A stretch of DNA of 64,000 nt from Embleya sp040629175. Lineage in GTDB: Bacteria; Actinomycetota; Actinomycetes; Streptomycetales; Streptomycetaceae. The stretch is from positions 1 through 64,000 of the forward strand of contig NZ_JBEXUX010000001.1 of NCBI RefSeq assembly GCF_040629175.1. Direction: 5' to 3'. The notes under the pieces were generated by a model. The model was not told where the DNA came from. It did not search any database and saw only the letters and a list, made by a program, of their open reading frames with translations. Shown in pieces: positions 43,054 through 51,962 of this stretch (position 1 is the first letter of the stretch; every line of letters begins with the position of its first letter). Both the position numbers and the translations under genes were made by a program.

Positions 43054-45597
43054 TCAGCCGCGTCGGTCGCGCTCGCGGGCCGCGAGCGCACGGGTCACGT
43101 CGTCGCGGCACTCCAGGACCAGCCGGCGCAGCGCCGGCACCGGCTCGGTCGCGGCCAGCCAGTCGTCGGTGCGCCGCAGCGTGTCGACGTCGATCCGACC
43201 CGAGGGGTAGAGGCCGACCACGACCCGGCGGGCGATCTCGATCGAGCGGTCCCGCCACACCGGCGCGATCGCGGCGAAGTAGCGGTCGGTGTACGGGTCG
43301 GTCAGGTCTTCCTGACCGGACGTGGCGAAGCCCGCGATGACCGCGGCGAGCGTCGCGTTGGGCAGTTCGTCGGTCTCCACCACGAGCCGCCACGCCTCGG
43401 CCTTGGCCTCGGGCGTGGGACGTGCGGCGCGGCACTCGATCGCGTGTCGGCGACCGGCCGCGGTGCCGTCGCGCTCCAGTTCGGCGGCGATGTCCGGCTC
43501 GTCGGCGGCACCGCCCGCACACAGCGCGCGCAACATCGCCCAGCGCAGCTCGGTGTCCACGCTCAGCCCGGCGATCCGCTGCTCACCGGTCAGCAGGTCG
43601 CGCAGCAACGCGAGTTCCTCGGGCGTGCCGGCGGCCGAGGCCAGGCAGCGGGCCCAGGCGAGCTGATGGCCCCCGCCCGCCTCCGCGGCCCGCAGTTCGG
43701 TCAGCGAGCCGGCCGCGAGCAGCCGCAGGGCCTCGTCCCGGAAGGCCGGGTCGGTGTAGCGGTCCAGGCCGGTCTTGACCTGCACCTGGAGCTTTTGCAC
43801 CACGCCCACGTCGCTTTCCCGACCGGCGTGCCGCAGCACCAGGTCCAGGTAGTCGCGCGCGGGCAGTTCGCCGTCCCGGGTCATGTCCCACGCCGCGCCC
43901 CAGCACAGCGCGCGGGCGAGCGAGGAGTCGAGCTCGCCCAGCGAGTCGAGCACCGCCTGCCACGACCGCGGGTCGAAGCGCACCTTCGCGTAGGTGAGGT
44001 CGTCGTCGTTGAGCAGGATCAGCGGCGTACGGGCGCGGCCGACCAACTCGGGCACCTCGGTGCGGGCGCCGACCACGTCCACCTCGACCCGGGCGACCCG
44101 CTCGGCGCCGTCGTACAGGCCGATCGCGATCCGGTGCGGGCGCAACGTCGGGAACGCCGGCGTGGCCTCCTGGAGCACCGCGAACGAGGTGATCACGCCG
44201 TCCGCGTCGGTCTCGATCGCCGGGCGCAGCGTGTTCACGCCGGAGGTCTCCAGCCAATCCGCCGACCAGGACTTGAGGTCGCGGCCGGAGGTCTCCTCCA
44301 GGGCGGAGAGGAAGTCGGCGAGGGTGGTGTTGCCCCACGCGTGCTTGCGGAAGTACGACCGGGCACCCGCGAAGAACTCGTCCTCGCCCACGTAGGCGAC
44401 CAGTTGCTTGAGGACCGAGGCGCCCTTGGCGTAGGTGATCCCGTCGAAGTTGAGCTTGGCGTCCTCCAGGTCGTTGATCACCGCCACGATCGGGTGGGTG
44501 GTGGGCAACTGGTCCTGGCGGTACGCCCAGTCCTTGCGGCGTGCGGCGAAGCTGGTCCAGGCGTCGGTCCAGCGGGTCGCCGCCCCCTGCGAGTAGGCGC
44601 CCATGAAGTCGGCGAAGGACTCCTTCAGCCACAGGTCGTCCCACCAGCGCGGGGTGACCAGGTCGCCGAACCACATGTGCGCCATCTCGTGCAGGATCAC
44701 GTTGGCGCGGTTCTCGTACGCCGAGTCGGTGACCTTGGAGCGGAAGACGTAGTCCTCGGTGAAGGTGACCGCGCCCGGGTTCTCCATCGCGCCGAGGTTG
44801 TACTCCGGCACGAAGAGCTGGTCGTACTTGCCGAACGGATACGGGAAGTCGAACCGGTCGTGGAACAGGTCCAAGCCCTGCCGGGTGACCTCGAAGATGT
44901 CCTCGTGGTCGAACGACTCGGCCAGCGACGCGCGGCAGAACCCGCCGAGCGGGACGACCAGGCCGTCCGGGCCGGTGTAGGTGTCGAAGACCGCGTGGTA
45001 GGGGCCGGCCACGACCGCGGTCAGGTAGGTGGAGATCCGCGGCGTCGGGGCGAAGTCCCAGCGTGCGACCCCCTCGCGCACCGGTGCCGGCTTCGGCGTG
45101 GTCGAGTTCGACACCACGTGCCAGTCGGCCGGCGCGGTCACCGAGAACCGGAACGACGCCTTGAGGTCCGGCTGTTCGAAGTTCGCGAAGACCCGGCGCG
45201 AGTCGGCCGGCTCGTACTGGGTGTAGAGGTAGACCCGATCGTCGACCGGGTCGACGAAGCGGTGCAGGCCCTCGCCGGTGCGGCTGTAGGCGCACGACGC
45301 GAGTACGCGCAGTTCGTTGGTTCCCTCGACCAGGTCGTCCAGCAGTACTCGGGCGCCGTCGAAGACCTGTGCGGGGTCGAGCGCGCGGCCGTTGAGCACG
45401 ACCTCGTGGACGGCCGGGGCGAGCAGATCCACGAACGTGGCCGCACCCGCCTCACGGCAACCGAAACGGAGCACCGTCTCGGAGCGGAACGTCTCCGTGC
45501 TGTCGGTGGTGACATCGAGCCTGACGTCGTAGTCCTCGACGCTCAGGATCCGGGCCCGCGTGCGGGCCTCCTCGCGGGTCAGATTCCTGCCGGGCAC
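43054..45597 (-). CDS. pepN: aminopeptidase N, paralogue 2
   Basis: A second 847-residue M1 aminopeptidase with GAMENPGAVTF and HEMAHMWFGDLVTPRWWDDLWLKESFA in pieces, again with a full zinc site near residue 300. The two copies align from end to end without large gaps, and blocks such as LEETSGRDLKSWS and GITYAKGASVLKQLVAYVG are identical in both. The C-terminal helical domains differ most, which may alter peptide preference. It is upstream of the other copy and may be transcribed with it. Confidence 0.93.
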   Translation of the reverse strand: MPGRNLTREEARTRARILSVEDYDVRLDVTTDSTETFRSETVLRFGCREAGAATFVDLLAPAVHEVVLNGRALDPAQVFDGARVLLDDLVEGTNELRVLASCAYSRTGEGLHRFVDPVDDRVYLYTQYEPADSRRVFANFEQPDLKASFRFSVTAPADWHVVSNSTTPKPAPVREGVARWDFAPTPRISTYLTAVVAGPYHAVFDTYTGPDGLVVPLGGFCRASLAESFDHEDIFEVTRQGLDLFHDRFDFPYPFGKYDQLFVPEYNLGAMENPGAVTFTEDYVFRSKVTDSAYENRANVILHEMAHMWFGDLVTPRWWDDLWLKESFADFMGAYSQGAATRWTDAWTSFAARRKDWAYRQDQLPTTHPIVAVINDLEDAKLNFDGITYAKGASVLKQLVAYVGEDEFFAGARSYFRKHAWGNTTLADFLSALEETSGRDLKSWSADWLETSGVNTLRPAIETDADGVITSFAVLQEATPAFPTLRPHRIAIGLYDGAERVARVEVDVVGARTEVPELVGRARTPLILLNDDDLTYAKVRFDPRSWQAVLDSLGELDSSLARALCWGAAWDMTRDGELPARDYLDLVLRHAGRESDVGVVQKLQVQVKTGLDRYTDPAFRDEALRLLAAGSLTELRAAEAGGGHQLAWARCLASAAGTPEELALLRDLLTGEQRIAGLSVDTELRWAMLRALCAGGAADEPDIAAELERDGTAAGRRHAIECRAARPTPEAKAEAWRLVVETDELPNATLAAVIAGFATSGQEDLTDPYTDRYFAAIAPVWRDRSIEIARRVVVGLYPSGRIDVDTLRRTDDWLAATEPVPALRRLVLECRDDVTRALAARERDRRG

Positions 45598-45873
45598 TGG
45601 ATCACTCCCTGGTTGGCTGCGGTCCGGGCGATCCTTTCACGGCCGGGGCGGCTGTGTCGGCCCGGTTCTCGACCGGATTCCCGGCCCGGCGCGGGTGCGG
45701 CCCCGGCCGGCCCGGGAGCGTGGGATTGTCGCGATCGGCAGGAATGGCGGGGTGCGGTCGGAGGTTGCACAGTCATCGACGGCCCGTCCGCCGTCCGTCG
45801 AGGCGACCCGGGTGCAGCGCGGCCGGGCGCACGGCGTCGCGAACCAGGCAGCAGGATCGAGAGGAACCCCGCA

Positions 45874-46503
45874 GTGACCACCAAGGACAACGGATCCGCC
45901 CGCGACATAGCGCACTTCTGGTTCGACCCGCTGTGTCCGTGGGCGTGGATGACGTCGCGCTGGATGCTCGAGGTGGAGAAGATTCGCCCCGTGGACGTGC
46001 AGTGGCACGTGATGAGCCTGTCCGTGCTCAACAGCGGCCGGGACGACATCCCGGAGGCGTACAAGGAGATGCTGGAGCGCGGCTGGGGCCCGGTGCGGGT
46101 GTGCATCGCCGCCGAGCAGCGGTTCGGCAACGAGGTGCTCCTGCCGCTCTACACCGCGCTGGGCAACCGCCGGCACCCGGGCGGCGAGGAGTTCTCGCGC
46201 GAGATGATCGAGGCCGCGCTGACCGAGGCGGGCCTGCCCACCGAGCTCGCCGACGCCGCCGACTCGACCGAGTACGACGAGGCGCTGGTCAAGTCGCACC
46301 ACGACGGCATGGACCGGGTGGGCATGGACGTCGGCACCCCGGTGATCAGCGTCAACGGTGTGTCCTTCTTCGGTCCGGTGGTGACCCCGGCGCCCAAGGG
46401 CGAGGACGCGGGCAGGCTCTGGGACGGCGTGGTGCTGGTCGCGGGCACGCCGGGCTTCTTCGAGATCAAGCGCACCCGTGACCAGGGGCCGATTTTCGAC
46501 TGA
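45874..46503 (+). CDS. DsbA-like thiol protein, Rv2466c (mycothiol-dependent nitroreductase) family
   Basis: A 209-residue thioredoxin-fold protein with a helical insertion. The active-site region reads FWFDPLCPWAWMTSRW near residues 15-30: the first Cys is kept but the position of the second Cys in CPWC-type relatives is Ala. The cis-Pro loop is in GTPVISVNG. Family members work with mycothiol, the actinobacterial thiol; a single Cys would suit a mixed-disulphide mechanism. GTG 45874 follows a GAGAGGA site. It is divergent from pepN. Confidence 0.85.
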   Translation: MTTKDNGSARDIAHFWFDPLCPWAWMTSRWMLEVEKIRPVDVQWHVMSLSVLNSGRDDIPEAYKEMLERGWGPVRVCIAAEQRFGNEVLLPLYTALGNRRHPGGEEFSREMIEAALTEAGLPTELADAADSTEYDEALVKSHHDGMDRVGMDVGTPVISVNGVSFFGPVVTPAPKGEDAGRLWDGVVLVAGTPGFFEIKRTRDQGPIFD

Positions 46504-46587
46504 CCGGTTTCGACTGACCGGATGAAACCTGTCGGTCCCGACTCGGAATCGACTACAAAGCAAAGCAAAGCTAATTAATCTGGATAA

Positions 46588-47283
46588 ATGACGGCTCCGG
46601 AGCGCCAGAGCAGCGTGATCCACACCTCCCGTACCGGGCGGCCGGATCCACGCACGCCCAACGGCAACGCCCCCTACGGCTCCCGCATGCCGCGGCTGCG
46701 CGACCGAGCGCTCGCCTTCGGGCTGCGCGCGGTCGTGCCGCTGTGGCGCTGGGTGGGACTGCGCACCGGGGCCGCCTCGTTGCGGCACTACCTGGTCGGG
46801 CGCGGCGCGCCGTTCGTGATCGACCCGGCCCAGCCGCTGCGGGCCAAGCCGTTTCGCCGCGCGGCGCTCACCCACTTCGAGGAGTGGTGGGCGCTCGCGG
46901 CGATCCGCTGGCACGACAGCGGCGGCATCGAGAGCGTCTTCGAGACCACCACGCACTGGCACGGGGTGCTGATCCGGCGCGCGGACGACACCGACTGGTG
47001 GTTGGCCATGCGCGGTCTGCAATATCGGATCACCGGCCGGATCGAGGTACTTCCCGGCGGCACCGCCACCCCCGGCTCTCCGGTGTTGCCGGACGTGCGG
47101 CTGGTGTACCGGGTCGAGGTGTACAAGGACTGGGGCTTCGACAAGGGGCAGGGCGAGTACGGGGTGTCCTTCACGCCGCTCGCGCGCCTGCACGAGGTCG
47201 GTCTGGCCCGCGAATTCCCGGTCACCGGCCGGAGCGGCGAACTGGTGTGGACCTCGAACGGGCCGCACGGCTTCGCGGGGTAG
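46588..47283 (+). CDS. hypothetical protein
   Basis: A 231-residue soluble protein that I do not recognise. After about 35 basic, Pro-rich residues the body contains FEEWWALAAIRWHDSGGIESVF, WWLAMRGLQYRITGRIEVLPGGTATPG and VEVYKDWGFDKGQGEYGVSFTPLARLHEVGLAREF, suggesting a compact beta-rich fold. The ATG at 46588 is preceded by an AT-rich island with three CAAAG repeats (46555-46571), unusual for this genome and probably part of the promoter. An internal start at about residue 34 (MPRLRDRAL) is possible. Confidence 0.65.
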   Translation: MTAPERQSSVIHTSRTGRPDPRTPNGNAPYGSRMPRLRDRALAFGLRAVVPLWRWVGLRTGAASLRHYLVGRGAPFVIDPAQPLRAKPFRRAALTHFEEWWALAAIRWHDSGGIESVFETTTHWHGVLIRRADDTDWWLAMRGLQYRITGRIEVLPGGTATPGSPVLPDVRLVYRVEVYKDWGFDKGQGEYGVSFTPLARLHEVGLAREFPVTGRSGELVWTSNGPHGFAG

Positions 47284-47472
47284 CGCCCGCCCGCGGCCGG
47301 CTCCGCGCCCCTGACCTGTGCGGTCGTGGTGTCGGTGGGCGAAGATCGGGGTCGGCCGGCCCTGGGGATTGCACACGTGTCGACGTACTCTCGGCGGGTG
47401 TCGCGACCGGGCCCGGTGGCCGTTCCCGGCCGCGGCGCCATGTCCCAGTGGCAAGCGGAGGAGTTCGGCGGC

Positions 47473-48870
47473 ATGACCAAGGCTTACGACACGATCTACA
47501 TCGACGGCGCGTGGACGGCGCCCTCGTCGACCGAGACCATCGACGTCGTCGACCCCAATACCGAGCAGGTCGTGGCGACCGTGCCGCAGTGCACGCCCGC
47601 CGATGTGGACTTGGCCGTGGCCGCCGCCAGGCGCGCCTTCCCGGGCTGGGCGGCCACCCCGCCGGCCGAGCGGGCCGCGCTGCTGGCCAAGGCACGGGAC
47701 CTGCTGGCCGAGCGTTCGGCCGAGATGACCGAGGTGATCATCGCGGACATGGGCGCCCCGGCGGCCCTGGTCGAGCGGGTGCACCTGGGCCTGCCACTGG
47801 TCGTGCTGGGCAGCTTCGTCAAGCTCGCCGCCGAGTTCGAGTGGGAGCAGACCATCGGCTCCTCGCTGGTGGTGCGCGAGCCGGTCGGTGTGGTCGGGGC
47901 GATCACCCCGTGGAACTTCCCGCTGCACCAGATCACCAACAAGCTCGGCCCGGCCCTGGTCGCCGGCTGCACCGTGGTGCTCAAGGCCAGCGAGGTCGCG
48001 CCGCAGGCCGCGCACGTGTTCTTCGAGATCCTGCACGACGCGGGCTTCCCGGCGGGCGTGGTCAACCTGGTCTCCGGCACCGGCCCGGTGGTCGGCGAGG
48101 CGATCGCCGCGCACCCGGACGTCGACATGGTCTCCTTCACCGGCTCGACCCGGGCCGGCACCCGGGTGTCCGAGCTGGCCGCCGCGACGGTCAAGCGGGT
48201 CGCGCTCGAACTCGGCGGCAAGTCCGCCAACGTGATCCTGCCCGGCGCCGACCTGGAGAAGGCGGTGCGCGCGGGCATCGGCGGCGCGTACCGCAACAGC
48301 GGGCAGACGTGCAGCGCGCTGACCCGGATGCTGGTGCACCGCGACGACCTGCCGCGCGCGGTCGAGCTGGCGGCGGAGGGCGCGAGGGCGATGACCGGCA
48401 AGCTCGGCCCGCTGGTGAACGCGACCCAGTTCGAGCGGGTGCGCGGCTACATCGCCAAGGGCATCGAGGAGGGCGCCACCCTGGTGACCGGTGGCGCGGA
48501 ACCGCCCGAGGGCGTGGAAACCGGCTACCACGTGCGGCCCACCGTCTTCTCCGACGTGACCAACGACATGACGATCGCGCGCGAGGAGATCTTCGGGCCG
48601 GTGTTGTCGATCCTGCCCTACGACACCGAGGAGGAGGCCGAGCGGATCGCCAACGACACCCCGTACGGCCTGTCCGGCGCGGTGTGGGGTCCCAGTCGGG
48701 AGGCGGCGGTGGCGTTCGCGCGCAGGCTGCGCACCGGCCAGGTGGAGATCAACGGCGGCGCGTTCAACCCGCTCGCCCCGTTCGGCGGTTACAAGCAATC
48801 GGGCAACGGGCGCGAGCTGGGTCGGTTCGGCCTGGAGGAATACCTGGAGGTCAAGTCGCTGCAACTGTGA
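47473..48870 (+). CDS. aldehyde dehydrogenase family protein
   Basis: A 465-residue NAD(P)-dependent aldehyde dehydrogenase. GVVGAITPWNFPLHQITNK shows the conserved Asn, VALELGGKSANVIL the general-base Glu, and YRNSGQTCSALTRMLVHR the catalytic Cys. FGPVLSILPYD and FGGYKQSGNGRELGRFGLEEY are the usual C-terminal blocks. The substrate is not determined. ATG 47473 follows GGAGGAG; the frame is open further upstream but that part is not homologous in feel. Confidence 0.92.
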   Translation: MTKAYDTIYIDGAWTAPSSTETIDVVDPNTEQVVATVPQCTPADVDLAVAAARRAFPGWAATPPAERAALLAKARDLLAERSAEMTEVIIADMGAPAALVERVHLGLPLVVLGSFVKLAAEFEWEQTIGSSLVVREPVGVVGAITPWNFPLHQITNKLGPALVAGCTVVLKASEVAPQAAHVFFEILHDAGFPAGVVNLVSGTGPVVGEAIAAHPDVDMVSFTGSTRAGTRVSELAAATVKRVALELGGKSANVILPGADLEKAVRAGIGGAYRNSGQTCSALTRMLVHRDDLPRAVELAAEGARAMTGKLGPLVNATQFERVRGYIAKGIEEGATLVTGGAEPPEGVETGYHVRPTVFSDVTNDMTIAREEIFGPVLSILPYDTEEEAERIANDTPYGLSGAVWGPSREAAVAFARRLRTGQVEINGGAFNPLAPFGGYKQSGNGRELGRFGLEEYLEVKSLQL

Positions 48871-48892
48871 CCCGGGACGGGCGCTTTCGGTG

Positions 48893-48930
48893 GTGTTCGA
48901 CAAAGTACGGATCGGTACCTTGTCGGACAC
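48893..48930. promoter_or_regulatory. inverted repeat between the aldehyde dehydrogenase gene and bioY
   Basis: GTGTTCGACAAAGTAC and GTACCTTGTCGGACAC are complementary at 14 of 16 positions around GGATCG. It could be a terminator for the upstream gene or an operator for bioY, which starts 70 bases later. Confidence 0.45.
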
Positions 48931-49000
48931 CCCCGTGAGCGTTCGATGTCCGATTGGTTAAGTTCATCGGGTCCCGCAACCCAAGAGTGTGGAGTCCGCT

Positions 49001-49597
49001 GTGAGTACTGCCCTTCTCGATGCGCGCCGCCCCGTCCTGGCCGACCTGGTTCCCGCCCGGGTCTTCCGAGGCGCCGCCGTGCGCGACGCCGCGCTGGTGG
49101 TCGGCGCGTCCGCGTTCGTCGGCCTCGCCGCCCAGCTCACCGTCCCGGTGCCCGGCTCGCCGGTCCCGGTGACCGGCCAGACCTTCGCCGTGCTGCTCGC
49201 CGGCAGTGCGCTCGGCGCGTGGCGCGGACTCGCCGCGATGGTGCTCTACCTGGGTCTGGGCGCGGCGGGCATGCCGTGGTTCGCCGAGGGCACCTCCGGC
49301 ACCGGCTTCCCGACCCTGGGCTACGTGCTCGGCATGGTGCTCGCGGCGACCGTCGCCGGTTTCCTGGCCCAGCGCGGCACCGACCGCAGCCCGCTGCGCA
49401 CCGCCGGCACGATGGTGCTGGGCAACGCGGTGATCTACGCGGCCGGCCTCACCTACCTCGCGCACGACCTGGGCATCTCGATGTCCAAGGCGTACGAGAT
49501 CGGCATGCAGAACTACCTCTTCGGCGACGCGGTCAAGATCGTCCTGGCGATGGCGCTGCTGCCCGCCGCCTGGAAGCTGGTCGGCCGGCGCGGCTGA
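49001..49597 (+). CDS. bioY: biotin transporter BioY
   Basis: A 198-residue membrane protein with about six helices. The BioY hallmarks are LTVPVPGSPVPVTGQTFAVLLAGSALG and YLGLGAAGMPWFA, the substrate-binding S-component of an energy-coupling-factor importer. No dedicated bioM or bioN is next to it, so it may work alone or use a shared ECF module. GTG 49001 has GGAG six bases upstream; a GTG at 48989 is less likely. Followed by a strong terminator. Confidence 0.92.
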   Translation: MSTALLDARRPVLADLVPARVFRGAAVRDAALVVGASAFVGLAAQLTVPVPGSPVPVTGQTFAVLLAGSALGAWRGLAAMVLYLGLGAAGMPWFAEGTSGTGFPTLGYVLGMVLAATVAGFLAQRGTDRSPLRTAGTMVLGNAVIYAAGLTYLAHDLGISMSKAYEIGMQNYLFGDAVKIVLAMALLPAAWKLVGRRG

Positions 49598-49611
49598 CGC
49601 CCCGTCACCGG

Positions 49612-49653
49612 TCGGGCCCCGCTTCCCTCTTCGGGAGCGGGGCCCGATTTTTT
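49612..49653 (+). terminator. rho-independent terminator after bioY
   Basis: TCGGGCCCCGCTTCCC folds with GGGAGCGGGGCCCGA, with one bulge, and is followed by TTTTTT. A true T tract is uncommon in this group, so this is a strong terminator. Confidence 0.88.
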
Positions 49654-49708
49654 GCCCGGTCGCGACACCTCTTGGCACGCGACACCCGAACGCGCCTAAC
49701 CTCGTGTC

Positions 49709-50467
49709 ATGAGACCGGGGGCTGCCAAGCGCATCGTCGTCAGTGGGATCGTCGTCGCCTTTCTGATCGTGGCCGGACTGGGCAATCAGTGGGTGTTCGA
49801 CGAGTCGTGGGGCCGGAGCAGCGACACCGGCAAGTGGTACATGGAACTGCTGCGGATCGTCGGCTACCCGCTGTGGATCGCGGACCGGGACGACCTGGGC
49901 GACGAGTTCCGGCACAGCTTCACCACCAAGGACGTCACCGCCGGCTATGTCGGCGCCGTACTGCTGTTCGTGGTGGTCGCGGCCGTGCTCGCGCTCGGCG
50001 CGCGCGGTCTGAGCGAGCGGGCCGGCTTCACGGCCTTCCTGCTCGGCTGGTTCGCCCCGGTGCTCGGCGGCGCGATCCACGGGCTGACCGTGTTCACGAT
50101 CGTGCAGGACGAGGGGGCGGGCCGGCCGCGCGGCCTCTCCGACTTCCACCACGCGATGACCCAGATCCAGAGCGGCGCCTACTTCGGGCTGCTCACCGGC
50201 TGGCTCGTGGGCCTGGCGGTGCTGGCCTCCTACGCGTCGACGCGCCGGGCGTCCGCCTACCCGGCGTCGCACCCCTACGGCGCACCCGGTGTGTACAGCC
50301 CGGCATACGGCGCGCCCGGCGTACTCGGCAACCTCGGCTACGCCGGGCCGCCGCCGCAGTCGCCGCACGACCTCCCCACCACCATCCGACCGGCCGGCCC
50401 GCCGCCCTCCGCGCCGCCCCGGCCGACCGGTGCGCCGGACACGCCACCCGGTGGATACCGGCCCTGA
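49709..50467 (+). CDS. membrane protein with proline-rich tail
   Basis: A 252-residue protein with four probable membrane helices: IVVSGIVVAFLIVAGLG (residues 9-25), VGAVLLFVVVAAVLALG, FTAFLLGWFAPVLGGAIHGLT and AYFGLLTGWLVGLAVLAS. The C-terminal 75 residues are rich in Pro, Gly, Tyr and Ala (YGAPGVYSPAYGAPG) and probably disordered in the cytoplasm. No family is recognised. It precedes rpiB by 37 bases on the same strand. Confidence 0.7.
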   Translation: MRPGAAKRIVVSGIVVAFLIVAGLGNQWVFDESWGRSSDTGKWYMELLRIVGYPLWIADRDDLGDEFRHSFTTKDVTAGYVGAVLLFVVVAAVLALGARGLSERAGFTAFLLGWFAPVLGGAIHGLTVFTIVQDEGAGRPRGLSDFHHAMTQIQSGAYFGLLTGWLVGLAVLASYASTRRASAYPASHPYGAPGVYSPAYGAPGVLGNLGYAGPPPQSPHDLPTTIRPAGPPPSAPPRPTGAPDTPPGGYRP

Positions 50468-50504
50468 TGGGACGTTCGGGACCGCGCCTGAGAGACTGCG
50501 GCCC

Positions 50505-50972
50505 ATGCGCGTTTACCTCGGCTCCGACCATGCCGGCTACGACCTCAAGCAGCACCTCATCGCGTGGCTCGACGCCAACGGCCACGAGGCCGTCGACTGC
50601 GGCCCGGCCGTCCAGGCCGACTCCTACGACTACCCCGTGTACTGCCTGCGGGCCGGCGAGCGGGTGGCCGCCGACCCGGGCAGCCTCGGCGTCGTGCTCG
50701 GTGGCTCCGGCAACGGCGAGGCGATCGCGGCGAACAAGGTCAAGGGTGTGCGCTGCGCGCTGGTGTGGAGCCGGGAGACCGCGTCGCTGGCCCGCGAGCA
50801 CAACAACGCGAACGTGATCTCCATGGGCGCGCGCATGCACTCGCTCGAAGACGCCGCCAAGTTCCTGGAGGTCTTCGTGAACACCCCGTACAGCGAGGCC
50901 GAGCGGCACACCCGCCGGATCAACATGCTCACCAAGTACGAGAACACCGGCGAACTGCCGACCCTGCCGTAG
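50505..50972 (+). CDS. rpiB: ribose-5-phosphate isomerase B
   Basis: A 155-residue RpiB/LacAB-type enzyme that interconverts ribose-5-phosphate and ribulose-5-phosphate. MRVYLGSDHAGYDLKQHL opens the fold, DCGPAVQADSYDYP forms the active-site loop, and GVVLGGSGNGEAIAANKVKGVRCAL is the phosphate-binding loop; in this loop Ser rather than Cys sits at the catalytic-base position seen in E. coli RpiB, as in mycobacterial enzymes. The end ERHTRRINMLTKYE is typical. Confidence 0.93.
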   Translation: MRVYLGSDHAGYDLKQHLIAWLDANGHEAVDCGPAVQADSYDYPVYCLRAGERVAADPGSLGVVLGGSGNGEAIAANKVKGVRCALVWSRETASLAREHNNANVISMGARMHSLEDAAKFLEVFVNTPYSEAERHTRRINMLTKYENTGELPTLP

Positions 50973-50989
50973 CCCGCACCGTACCCAGC

Positions 50990-51020
50990 CGCCCCCGACC
51001 GGTCCGTCCGGTCGGGGGCG
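50990..51020 (+). terminator. hairpin terminator after rpiB
   Basis: A perfect 13-base-pair stem, CGCCCCCGACCGG and its complement, around the loop TCCGT, 17 bases after the stop codon. Confidence 0.75.
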
Positions 51021-51100
51021 TCGGCGTGTCGGTGCGGGTCGGTAGCGTGGAGGCGTCACCACACCCCGCATCCCACCGTCATCGCTGCGCTGGAGGCCGC

Positions 51101-51928
51101 GTGCCCGAGGGCCACACCATTCACCGTCTCGCCAGCACCCATCAGGAGCGCTTCGGCGGCCTGCCACTGCGGTTGAGCAGCCCGCAGGGGCGATTCGCGG
51201 AGAGCGCGGCGCTGCTCGACGGCGAGCCCCTGGTCGACACCGACGCACACGGCAAACACCTGTTCCTGGAGTTCTCCGGCGAGCGCTTCATCCACGTGCA
51301 CCTGGGTCTCTACGGACAGTTCTCCTTCGGCGAGGGCGCCGAGTTGCCCGAACCGGTCGGCCAGGTGCGACTGCGGCTGGCCGCGAAGGTGCCGGGCGGG
51401 GCGACCTGGGCGGATCTGCGCGGGCCGACCGCGTGCCGACTGCTGGACCGGGCCGAGAAGGACGCGGTGCACGCTCGACTGGGCCCCGACCCGCTGCGGG
51501 CGGACGCCGACCCGGCGGCGGCCTGGCGGCGGATCCAGCGCAGCGCCAAGCCGATCGGCGCGCTGTTGATGGAACAGGACGTGCTCGCCGGCGTGGGCAA
51601 CGTCTACCGCGCCGAGGTGCTCTTCCGGTTCGGGGTGGACCCCAAGCTGGCCGGCAACAAGCTGGCGCGGGCGACCTGGGACGCGATGTGGGCCGACCTG
51701 GTGCTGCTGATGCGCGAGGGCGTGCGGCTGGGCCGGATCGACACGGTGCGGCCCGAGCACACCCCCGAGGCGATGGGTCGCGAGCCGCGCAAGGACGATC
51801 ACGGCGGCGAGGTCTACGTCTATCGGCGCACCGAGATGCCCTGTCTGGTGTGTGAAACCCCGGTCAAGACCGCCGAGTTGGTCGGGCGGAATCTGTTCTG
51901 GTGTCCCACCTGTCAGCCGTCGGCGTAA
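51101..51928 (+). CDS. Fpg/Nei family DNA glycosylase (endonuclease VIII-like)
   Basis: A 275-residue base-excision repair enzyme. It begins PEGHTIHRL: after removal of the start residue, Pro is the catalytic nucleophile and Glu the next active-site residue. GKHLFLEF supplies the conserved Lys, AGVGNVYRAEVLF is the helix-two-turn-helix, and the C-terminal zinc finger is CLVCETPV with CPTCQ. Such enzymes cut out oxidised pyrimidines and cleave the abasic site. GTG 51101 has TGGAGG just upstream. Confidence 0.93.
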   Translation: MPEGHTIHRLASTHQERFGGLPLRLSSPQGRFAESAALLDGEPLVDTDAHGKHLFLEFSGERFIHVHLGLYGQFSFGEGAELPEPVGQVRLRLAAKVPGGATWADLRGPTACRLLDRAEKDAVHARLGPDPLRADADPAAAWRRIQRSAKPIGALLMEQDVLAGVGNVYRAEVLFRFGVDPKLAGNKLARATWDAMWADLVLLMREGVRLGRIDTVRPEHTPEAMGREPRKDDHGGEVYVYRRTEMPCLVCETPVKTAELVGRNLFWCPTCQPSA

Positions 51929-51962
51929 CCTCCGGTTGATGACCGTTCGGTAGTGTCGCGGG

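Noticed and set aside
40027..46503. Single open frame of more than 2,100 codons on the plus strand
   Set aside because: Most of it is antisense to the two pepN genes, whose M1 peptidase motifs are complete. Long antisense openings are expected in DNA with extreme third-position GC. Only its 3' end, from GTG 45874, is a real gene.
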